In this document: positions 1 to 5,799 of the stretch, piece after piece
Layout of the letters: each line of letters starts with the position of its first letter
How positions within the stretch are numbered: position 1 is the first letter of the stretch
From: Betaproteobacteria bacterium
GTDB lineage: Bacteria; Pseudomonadota; Gammaproteobacteria; Burkholderiales; Sulfuriferulaceae
DNA: 5,799 bases
Reading direction: 5' to 3'
NCBI GenBank assembly: GCA_003455595.1
Contig: DMQT01000111.1
Span: 9,764 to 15,562 of the forward strand
Translations under genes and position numbers: made by a program
The notes under the pieces: generated by a model
What the model was told of the DNA's origin: nothing
What the model saw: the letters and a program-made list of their open reading frames with translations, nothing else
The model's database searches: none

Positions 1-55
1 GTGCAACGGTATTTTTAGTGAGCCGACTCACGAAGCGCGGAAAATCTTTTTGCAC
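1..55 (-). CDS. glgC: Glucose-1-phosphate adenylyltransferase (ADP-glucose pyrophosphorylase), N-terminal fragment cut by the window edge
   Basis: Reading the minus strand from a GTG at 55 gives 18 uninterrupted codons to the window edge, MQKDFPRFVSRLTKNTVA, and the next codon begins with C. From memory of the family, many proteobacterial GlgC proteins start with a short variable stretch, then F-V-S-x-L-T-[RK]-x-T-[LV]-A-L and the nucleotide-binding LAGGRG loop; the visible part matches up to that loop, and a Leu codon (CTN) would fit the next position. An AAGGAG ribosome-binding site lies 6 nt before the GTG; a TTG at 57 is an alternative start. GlgC makes ADP-glucose from glucose-1-phosphate and ATP, the committed step of bacterial glycogen synthesis, and is usually allosterically controlled. 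Its position, divergent from glgB, supports the call. Only 18 residues are visible, so the identification is an inference. Confidence 0.66.
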   Translation of the reverse strand, partial: MQKDFPRFVSRLTKNTVA

Positions 56-61
56 AACAGG

Positions 62-67
62 CTCCTT
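62..67 (-). promoter_or_regulatory. Ribosome-binding site for the divergent glgC
   Basis: The minus strand reads AAGGAG here, close to the full anti-Shine-Dalgarno complement. It lies 6 nt before a GTG codon that opens a frame to the window edge. It is the strongest Shine-Dalgarno sequence in the window and is the main reason for choosing GTG at 55 as the glgC start. Confidence 0.6.
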
Positions 68-80
68 TTTTGCTTAGTCA

Positions 81-86
81 ATTATG
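81..86 (-). promoter_or_regulatory. Candidate -10 box for the divergent glgC
   Basis: The minus strand reads CATAAT, five of six matches to the sigma-70 -10 consensus. Initiation about 7 nt downstream would fall near 74 and leave a leader of about 20 nt that includes the AAGGAG site. No convincing -35 box was found at normal spacing, so this is tentative. Confidence 0.3.
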
Positions 87-113
87 CATCTCTAATAAAT
101 GAACAAAAATGGA

Positions 114-140
114 TAGTCACTTTATTCGTGTGGCTATAAT
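114..140 (+). promoter_or_regulatory. Candidate sigma-70 promoter for glgB-pgi
   Basis: A perfect TATAAT -10 box lies at 135-140. The best -35 candidate is TAGTCA at 114-119 (four of six matches to TTGACA) with a short 15-bp spacer, so the -35 side is weak and an activator may be needed. Initiation about 7 nt downstream, near 147, would give a leader of only 20 nt to the GTG at 167 or 32 nt to the ATG at 179. Confidence 0.5.
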
Positions 141-178
141 AGCCCACGCCTTCCACCGCCGATACAGTGCCCATCACC

Positions 179-2368
179 ATGACCGCCCTTTCTAAAACCA
201 AAAAGTACAATGATTATGACGCCCTCACTCAAGGTACGGCACTGAATGCGAGCACGCTGCTAGGAATGCACCAAAGCGGGGCCGAGTGGTGCATCCGCAT
301 TTTCGACCCTTATCTGGTCTCCGTCGCCCTCATTCAAAACAGCCTGGAAACGGCTTTCAAATGCGTCGATAAGCGCGGTGTGTTTGAGTGGCGCGGTGTT
401 GAGCCCCCTGCTCATCCCTACCGACTCGCGCGCGTCTATGATTACGGCCGCTTCGAAGGACATGACGCTTATGCCTTTCCACTTCAGCTAACACAGCACG
501 ATTTGTACCTGTTTAATGAAGGCCGCTTGACACAGGCCTATCAAATGCTCGGTAGCCTGCCCTGCACCGTAGATACGGTCAACGGCGTGCGCTTTTCCGT
601 ATGGGCACCCAACGCGGATCGCATCTCCGTGGTGGGTGACTTCAACCACTGGGATGGTCGTATCCACCCAATGCGCACGCACGGTGATTCGGGCGTGTGG
701 GAGCTGTTCCTGCCCGACATCATGCCGGGCGTGCATTACAAATTCGAGATACACAATCGCCATACCGGGCAGTTAATTCTTAAAAGCGACCCCTACGCCC
801 AGTTTGCCGAACTGCGCCCCAGCACCGCCTCACGCGTGGCGGAGCCAGTCCAGCATGGTTGGCAGGACAGCGCCTGGATGACGGCACGTGCAGAGCGCGA
901 CTGGCTGCATGCACCGATGAACGTATACGAAATGCATATCGGTTCATGGCGCCGCCACCCCGATGGCCGCGTCTACAGCTACCGCGAATTAGCCCAGTAC
1001 CTGTTGCCCTATGTGGTCGACATGGGTTACACCCACATCGAATTGATGCCGATCAACGAGCACCCGCTGGATGAATCCTGGGGCTACCAGGCCACCGGTT
1101 ACTTTGCCCCCACCAGCCGTTTCGGCACCCCGGACGAGCTGCGCTATTTCATAGACGCCTGTCACCAGGCCAGTATCGGCGTGCTGCTAGACTGGGTGCC
1201 CGGGCACTTTCCGCAGGACAGCTTCGCCCTGGCGCGTTTCGATGGCACCGCGCTGTACGAGCATGAAGACCCGCGCCTGGGCTTTCACCAGGAATGGGGC
1301 ACGCACATTTTCAACTATGGCCGCAACGAGGTGAAAAGCTTCCTGCTGTCGAGCGCACACTACTGGTTAGCCGAATTCCACTTCGATGGCCTGCGCGTCG
1401 ATGCCGTGGCTTCCATGCTCTATCTTGACTACTCGCGCAAGGCAGGCGAGTGGCTACCCAACAAATACGGCGGCCGCGAGAACATCGACGCCATTACGTT
1501 TTTGCGCGAACTCAACATCATGGTGCACGACGCCTTCCCCGGCGCGCTCACATTGGCGGAAGAATCCACCTCGTGGCCGATGGTGTCGCGCCCGGTCTAT
1601 CTTGGCGGATTGGGCTTTTCGATGAAATGGAACATGGGCTGGATGAACGACACCCTGCACTATTTTCAGCATGACCCGGTACACCGCAAGTTTCACCACG
1701 ACATGCTCACCTTCGGTCAGCTCTATGCCTACACTGAAAATTTCATGCTGCCGTTTTCGCACGACGAAGTGGTCCACGGCAAAGGCTCGCTCATCACCAA
1801 AATGCCCGGCGATGCCTGGCAAAAATTCGCCAATTTGCGCCTGCTGATGGCGTACCAGATGACCACCCCGGGCAAAAAGCTCAACTTCATGGGCAATGAA
1901 TTTGCGCAAGGTCGTGAATGGAACGTCGGCTCGGAACTGGACTGGAGCCTGCTGGCGATCGACTGGCATGCCGGTGTCAAGAACCTGGTGCACGATCTCA
2001 ACCACCTCTACCGCAACCAGCCTGCGCTGCATGATCAGGATTTCTCCGAACAAGGCTTTGCCTGGATCGATTGCCACGACAGCGAACAATCCATCCTGAG
2101 CTACCGCCGCATCGCGCGCGACGGCTCGCAGTTACTGATCCTGCTCAACTTCACCCCAGTGCCACGCACTGCTTACCGCATCGGCGTACCCCAATCCGGT
2201 GCGTATTCAGAAATCTTTAACAGTGATTCGGCATACTACGGTGGCAGCAACAGTGGCAACGGTGCCGGCCTGGTGACGGACGACACGGCGTGGATGGGGT
2301 ATGCCGCCTCACTTATTCTGACCGTGCCTCCACTGGCCGGCATTATCCTTGCTCGCAATAACGGGTAA
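179..2368 (+). CDS. glgB: 1,4-alpha-glucan (glycogen) branching enzyme
   Basis: GlgB is a cytoplasmic GH13 enzyme that cuts an alpha-1,4-glucan chain and re-attaches the segment through an alpha-1,6 bond, giving branched glycogen. From the ATG the protein has 729 residues, against 728 in E. coli. In order: an N-terminal domain (about 25-115, with a LLGMH motif), a CBM48 domain (about 136-221, with RFSVWAPNA and [10 protein letters not shown]), the catalytic barrel, and a C-terminal beta domain containing NFTPVPR (657-663). GH13 motifs are intact: DWVPGHF (338-344), LRVDAVASM with nucleophile D408, TLAEEST with acid/base E461, and [10 protein letters not shown] with D529; each aligns with E. 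coli D405, E458 and D526 at a constant offset of 3. A GTG at 167 in the same frame would add four residues. Neither start has a clear Shine-Dalgarno sequence, so ATG is chosen by codon preference. It probably leads an operon with pgi. Confidence 0.96.
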   Translation: MTALSKTKKYNDYDALTQGTALNASTLLGMHQSGAEWCIRIFDPYLVSVALIQNSLETAFKCVDKRGVFEWRGVEPPAHPYRLARVYDYGRFEGHDAYAFPLQLTQHDLYLFNEGRLTQAYQMLGSLPCTVDTVNGVRFSVWAPNADRISVVGDFNHWDGRIHPMRTHGDSGVWELFLPDIMPGVHYKFEIHNRHTGQLILKSDPYAQFAELRPSTASRVAEPVQHGWQDSAWMTARAERDWLHAPMNVYEMHIGSWRRHPDGRVYSYRELAQYLLPYVVDMGYTHIELMPINEHPLDESWGYQATGYFAPTSRFGTPDELRYFIDACHQASIGVLLDWVPGHFPQDSFALARFDGTALYEHEDPRLGFHQEWGTHIFNYGRNEVKSFLLSSAHYWLAEFHFDGLRVDAVASMLYLDYSRKAGEWLPNKYGGRENIDAITFLRELNIMVHDAFPGALTLAEESTSWPMVSRPVYLGGLGFSMKWNMGWMNDTLHYFQHDPVHRKFHHDMLTFGQLYAYTENFMLPFSHDEVVHGKGSLITKMPGDAWQKFANLRLLMAYQMTTPGKKLNFMGNEFAQGREWNVGSELDWSLLAIDWHAGVKNLVHDLNHLYRNQPALHDQDFSEQGFAWIDCHDSEQSILSYRRIARDGSQLLILLNFTPVPRTAYRIGVPQSGAYSEIFNSDSAYYGGSNSGNGAGLVTDDTAWMGYAASLILTVPPLAGIILARNNG

Positions 2369-2397
2369 ATTCAAACTCATTGACGCCTTGCATACTT

Positions 2398-4047
2398 ATG
2401 TCTGATTGCACACAGTTACCCGCCTGGAAGGCGCTAAAAGCCCACAAGAAACAACTCGCCAGCACGACCATGCGCGCCTTGTTCAAGGCTGACCCGAAGC
2501 GCTTTGAACGTTTCAGCCTGAACGCTGCCGGGTTGCTGCTGGATTATTCCAAAAATATCATCACCCCAGACAGTCTCACGCTGCTCACCGATCTGGCGCG
2601 CGAAGCCAAGCTCAAACGCGCCATCAAGGCCATGTTCAGTGGCGAAAAAATCAACTTTACCGAGCAGCGCGCTGTGTTACACACCGCACTTCGCAACCGT
2701 TCCGACCAACCAGTGTATGTTGACGGCGTAGACGTCATGCCCGAAATACACAGCGTGTTGGCACGCATGGGCAAGTTCACCCGCGCCGTGCGCAACGGCA
2801 AATGGCGCGGCCACACCGGCAAACGCATTACCGACATCGTGAACATCGGCATCGGTGGTTCGGATTTGGGCCCGGTGATGGCCAGCCTGGCGCTCAGCCC
2901 GTATTGGCAAAAAGGCCTGAACGCGCACTTCGTGTCCAACGTCGATCCCAGCCAGATCAGCGATACCCTCAGCCGCATCGATCCGGAAACCAGTTTATTT
3001 ATTATCGCGTCCAAGTCCTTCGGCACACCCGAAACACTGCTCAACGCCAAAATCGCCCGCAACTGGCTGGTCAAAGCACTCAAATCGGAATCTGCTGTTG
3101 CGCAGCATTTCGTCGCGGTCTCAACCAACACCGAAAAAGTGCGCGCCTTCGGTATCGATACCGCGAACATGTTCGAATTCTGGGACTGGGTAGGCGGACG
3201 TTATTCGGTGTGGTCAGCGGTAGGCCTGTCAGTCGCGCTGATGATCGGCATGGACAATTTCGAAGCCATGCTGGCAGGCGCGCATGCCATGGACGAACAC
3301 TTCCAGAGTGCCCCGCTGGCCAAGAACATGCCCGTCATCATGGCGCTATTGGGTATCTGGTACAACGACTTCTGGGACGCGCACACCCAGGCAATATTGC
3401 CCTACGATCAATACCTCGCGCGCTTTCCGGCCTATCTGCAACAGCTGGATATGGAAAGCAACGGCAAACGCGTCACCCATGTCGGCAAACCGGTGCGCTG
3501 CAATACTGGTGCCGTGGTGTGGGGCGAGCCGGGTACCAACGGCCAGCACGCGTTCTACCAGCTCATCCACCAGGGCACGCGCATGGTGCCGGCCGACTTT
3601 CTGGCCGCCGCCGTGCCGCAACACCCCATCGCCCAGCAACACGCCGTGCTGCTGTCCAACTGCTTTGCACAGAGCAAAGCGTTGATGCAAGGCAAGACTC
3701 GCAGCGAAGCGCGTGCCGAACTGGTTCAAGCCGGGCTCAAAGGTTCAGAACTCGAAGCCCTGCTGCCGCATAAAATATTCCCCGGCAACCGCCCCACCAA
3801 CACCCTGCTGTACCGCAAACTCGACCCGCACACACTCGGCACGCTCATCGCCCTGTACGAGCACAAGGTATTCGTGCAAGGCGTGATCTGGGACATCAAC
3901 TCATTCGACCAATGGGGCGTTGAGTTGGGCAAGCAGCTGGCGGGCGGCATTGAAACCGCACTACTCGACCCACAGCCGACCAGCGCGCATGATGCATCGA
4001 CCAACGGCTTGATTAATGCCTGTAAAAATTGGGAAGATAGCCAATAG
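2398..4047 (+). CDS. pgi: Glucose-6-phosphate isomerase
   Basis: Pgi interconverts glucose-6-phosphate and fructose-6-phosphate in the cytoplasm, linking glycolysis and gluconeogenesis to glycogen synthesis. The ATG start gives 549 residues, the same length as E. coli Pgi, and the ends align well (C-terminal [10 protein letters not shown]). The family signatures are present: [11 protein letters not shown] (149-159), [15 protein letters not shown] (262-276) and [13 protein letters not shown] (503-515). Catalytic residues are kept: E353 in MESNGK, H384 in [10 protein letters not shown], and K512 in VELGK. Two sugar-phosphate loops differ from E. coli: SKSFGTPET (205-213) in place of SKTFTTQET, and NVDPSQ (181-186) in place of NVDGTH. 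A TTG at 2380 in the same frame would add six residues, but neither start has a good ribosome-binding site. The ATG is 29 nt after the glgB stop, so co-transcription is likely. Confidence 0.96.
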   Translation: MSDCTQLPAWKALKAHKKQLASTTMRALFKADPKRFERFSLNAAGLLLDYSKNIITPDSLTLLTDLAREAKLKRAIKAMFSGEKINFTEQRAVLHTALRNRSDQPVYVDGVDVMPEIHSVLARMGKFTRAVRNGKWRGHTGKRITDIVNIGIGGSDLGPVMASLALSPYWQKGLNAHFVSNVDPSQISDTLSRIDPETSLFIIASKSFGTPETLLNAKIARNWLVKALKSESAVAQHFVAVSTNTEKVRAFGIDTANMFEFWDWVGGRYSVWSAVGLSVALMIGMDNFEAMLAGAHAMDEHFQSAPLAKNMPVIMALLGIWYNDFWDAHTQAILPYDQYLARFPAYLQQLDMESNGKRVTHVGKPVRCNTGAVVWGEPGTNGQHAFYQLIHQGTRMVPADFLAAAVPQHPIAQQHAVLLSNCFAQSKALMQGKTRSEARAELVQAGLKGSELEALLPHKIFPGNRPTNTLLYRKLDPHTLGTLIALYEHKVFVQGVIWDINSFDQWGVELGKQLAGGIETALLDPQPTSAHDASTNGLINACKNWEDSQ

Positions 4048-4060
4048 CTAGAGGCTCAAT

Positions 4061-5476
4061 TCACCGCTCGCGCAAACTCTCGCTACCATATTGCATCAGC
4101 GGGCTGAGGAAATACTCGATCACCCGTCGCGTGCCGGTCTTGACCTCAACTGTCACCGCCATGCCTGGGGTCAGCCGCACGAGTTTGTTCTCCACTTGCA
4201 AGGTATCTTTGGCGAGCTTTACCCGGGTGACGTAAATCAGCCCCAGCTTTTCGTCCTGGATGGCATCAGATGACACCTGAGTGATTTTGCCGTGGATCGT
4301 GCCGTACTTGGTGAAGGGAAAGGTTTCCACCTTCACCTCGGCGTCCTGCCCGGGGTTCACAAAGCCGATGTCCTTGTTAGGCAACATGGCTTCGACTTCC
4401 AGCACGTTATCTTTGGGTACGATCACCATCAGGGGCTGGGCCGGGGTGACGACACCGCCGACGGTACTGACGGTCAACTGCTGCACAGTGCCAGCCACGG
4501 GTGCGGTCATGCGCATCAAGCGGCCGCGCTGGTCGGCCTTGACCCATTCCTGTTGCAGCGACGCGGCTTTTTGCGCGGCGAGATTATGCTGATCCAGCAA
4601 CTGGCGGCGGGTTTCAGCAGCGAGGGTGGCTTGCTGCTGTTGCGTTTCCGCCAGTGCGGCGCGGATTTCTGCGATTTTGGCGCGACTGCCCGCCAGATCC
4701 TGTTCCTGTTCGATGCGGGTCTGCTCGCGTTCCAGATAACCGTGGCGGGAAACGTAGTTGTCTTTCAGCATATTTTGGTAGTCCTGCGCGCGCTGGCGGG
4801 CGATGGGAGTCGTTTGTTCGAGTTTGGTGACCTGCTCACGGGTGGCCTGGAGCTCTGCCCGGCGGCGCGTGATCTCGGCCTGCAATTGCTGCTGGCGCGC
4901 CTGGTATTCCTGGTATTGGCCGGCGGCCTGGCTTTGTTCGGCGAGCAGGCGGGCGGCATCCGCTCCATCCAGCGACGGTAGCCTGGGCGGGGTGCCGCTG
5001 GCCAAGGCCGCCAGCAGGGCTTGCGCGCGCGCCGCTTCCAGTCGCGCGGTCAGGGCTTCGTTGCGCAACCGTTCGCTGTCGGCACCGGCGTCAGTGGCGT
5101 CCAGCTCAATCAACACCTGCCCCTGTTGAACGCGCTGCCCGTCGCGCACATAGATTGCCTTGACTACGGCAGTCTCCATTGGCTGGATGACTTTGGTGCG
5201 GTCATTAGGGATGATTTTGCCGACTGCCGTCGCCACCACGTCGATGCGGCCAAAGACGGCCCACAACAGCGCGATCAGGGCAAACAGCATAATGAGCCAC
5301 AGCGCGATACGCGGGGCAGGATGCAGTGGCGAGTCGCGCAAGGCCAGGGCGGCGGGCAGAAACTGGGCTTCGTGCGCGTGCAGCGCAGGCGCGTCGGTTT
5401 CTTTGCGCTGCGACCAAGCATGGCGAAATAGCTTGGCATAACGTTTGAAGAGATCGGCTAAGGCGTGACGTTTCAT
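4061..5476 (-). CDS. hlyD: Type I secretion periplasmic adaptor (membrane fusion protein), HlyD family
   Basis: HlyD-type adaptors sit in the inner membrane and bridge the ABC exporter to a TolC-like outer-membrane channel, so substrates leave in one step. The 471-residue protein (E. coli HlyD: 478) has a cytoplasmic N-terminal part, one membrane segment (about 55-76), a first half-lipoyl segment (about 101-126), a long Gln/Arg/Glu/Ala-rich coiled-coil hairpin (about 130-315), the second half-lipoyl segment (about 320-354), a beta-barrel part with NKDIGFVNPGQ (367-377), and the C-terminal HlyD signature LTPGMAVTVEVKTG (435-448) with YFLSPL (455-460). It ends in ESLRER, as I recall for E. coli HlyD. 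The ATG follows AGGG with a 7-nt gap; that site overlaps the stop of the upstream hlyB, which is 9 bp away, suggesting translational coupling. It is convergent with pgi. The substrate cannot be told from this gene. Confidence 0.95.
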   Translation of the reverse strand: MKRHALADLFKRYAKLFRHAWSQRKETDAPALHAHEAQFLPAALALRDSPLHPAPRIALWLIMLFALIALLWAVFGRIDVVATAVGKIIPNDRTKVIQPMETAVVKAIYVRDGQRVQQGQVLIELDATDAGADSERLRNEALTARLEAARAQALLAALASGTPPRLPSLDGADAARLLAEQSQAAGQYQEYQARQQQLQAEITRRRAELQATREQVTKLEQTTPIARQRAQDYQNMLKDNYVSRHGYLEREQTRIEQEQDLAGSRAKIAEIRAALAETQQQQATLAAETRRQLLDQHNLAAQKAASLQQEWVKADQRGRLMRMTAPVAGTVQQLTVSTVGGVVTPAQPLMVIVPKDNVLEVEAMLPNKDIGFVNPGQDAEVKVETFPFTKYGTIHGKITQVSSDAIQDEKLGLIYVTRVKLAKDTLQVENKLVRLTPGMAVTVEVKTGTRRVIEYFLSPLMQYGSESLRER

Positions 5477-5485
5477 GGTTTAGCC

Positions 5486-5799
<314 letters not shown>

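Larger units (their letters stand above)
56..178. promoter_or_regulatory. Divergent glgC/glgB intergenic regulatory region
   Basis: This stretch separates the glgC start on the minus strand from the glgB start on the plus strand. From 56 to about 140 it is clearly richer in A and T than the flanking genes, as expected for promoter DNA. It carries a perfect TATAAT facing glgB and a CATAAT facing glgC. A TAGTCA hexamer occurs twice (75-80 and 114-119), in the same orientation and 39 bp apart; this may be chance. No ORF in it looks coding, and no terminator hairpin is seen. Confidence 0.6.

Noticed and set aside
18..31. Perfect inverted repeat GTGAG-CCGA-CTCAC, a possible terminator or operator
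   Set aside because: It lies inside the apparent glgC coding sequence, the stem is only 5 bp, and no T-run follows on either strand.
1..55. Distant inverted pair GTGCAA (1-6) and TTGCAC (50-55)
   Set aside because: A 6-bp match separated by 43 bp inside a likely coding stretch is expected by chance.
2..139. Plus-strand frame open for 45 codons to TAA at 137-139, possibly the tail of an upstream gene
   Set aside because: The translation is unrecognisable, the sequence is AT-rich, and it overlaps the glgB -10 box and the better-supported divergent glgC.
1454..2089. 211-codon ORF antisense to glgB
   Set aside because: It lies wholly within a gene with intact family motifs, has no recognisable domain, and is the kind of long antisense frame common in GC-rich coding DNA.
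2380..2397. Upstream TTG start for pgi adding six residues
   Set aside because: TTG is a rare start, there is no ribosome-binding site before it, and the ATG at 2398 gives exactly the usual family length.
2544..3170. 208-codon ORF antisense to pgi
   Set aside because: A shadow of pgi in the opposite frame with biased low-information composition and no recognisable domain.
2802..3773. 323-codon ORF in another plus-strand frame within pgi
   Set aside because: Its length is striking, but the translation is dominated by Arg, His, Gly and Ala as expected for a shifted frame of GC-rich sequence, and pgi itself is intact.
4292..4981. 229-codon plus-strand ORF opposite hlyD
   Set aside because: Antisense shadow of the coiled-coil part of hlyD. 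Its Leu/Gly/Phe-rich text is what the reverse complement of Gln-, Ala- and Glu-rich codons gives.
4541..5100. Repetitive-looking GC-rich stretch with many CTG/CAG-like triplets, considered as a DNA repeat
   Set aside because: It encodes the Gln- and Ala-rich coiled coil of HlyD; there is no exact repeat unit.

Overview
The window looks like chromosomal DNA from a Gram-negative proteobacterium. The protein-coding part is moderately GC-rich (high 50s percent by eye). The glycogen and sugar-phosphate genes resemble the enterobacterial enzymes, and the right-hand genes belong to a type I secretion system, which needs an outer membrane. A betaproteobacterium (for example of the Nitrosomonadales type) is my best guess. 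It rests on general resemblance only and is low confidence.

Left part (1 to about 4047), carbon storage. At the left edge the minus strand carries the first 18 codons of what reads as glgC (ADP-glucose pyrophosphorylase), with a good ribosome-binding site, running out of the window. It is divergent from glgB (glycogen branching enzyme) across an AT-rich gap of about 110 to 125 bp that should hold both promoters; a perfect TATAAT box lies in front of glgB. Directly after glgB, 29 bp downstream and on the same strand, is pgi (glucose-6-phosphate isomerase). These genes would connect fructose-6-phosphate to glucose-6-phosphate (Pgi), then after a mutase step to ADP-glucose (GlgC), with the finished alpha-1,4-glucan branched by GlgB. 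Glycogen synthase and phosphoglucomutase are not in view.

Right part (4061 to 5799), protein export. On the opposite strand, convergent with pgi and only 13 bp from its stop codon, lie hlyD (periplasmic adaptor of a haemolysin-type type I secretion system) and, upstream of it, the 3' end of hlyB (the ABC exporter). The two are 9 bp apart and probably translationally coupled. Both resemble the E. coli HlyB/HlyD pair closely, including the extreme C terminus of HlyD. The exported substrate, probably an RTX-type protein, and the TolC-like outer-membrane partner are outside the window.

I found no RNA genes, CRISPR arrays, insertion sequences or long repeats. I see no clear evidence for an undescribed system. 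The most useful non-obvious observations are the truncated glgC start hidden at the left edge, the compact divergent glg promoter region, altered residues in conserved loops of Pgi, the FSGGQ form of the ABC signature in HlyB, and the tight terminator-poor junction between the glycogen and secretion operons.
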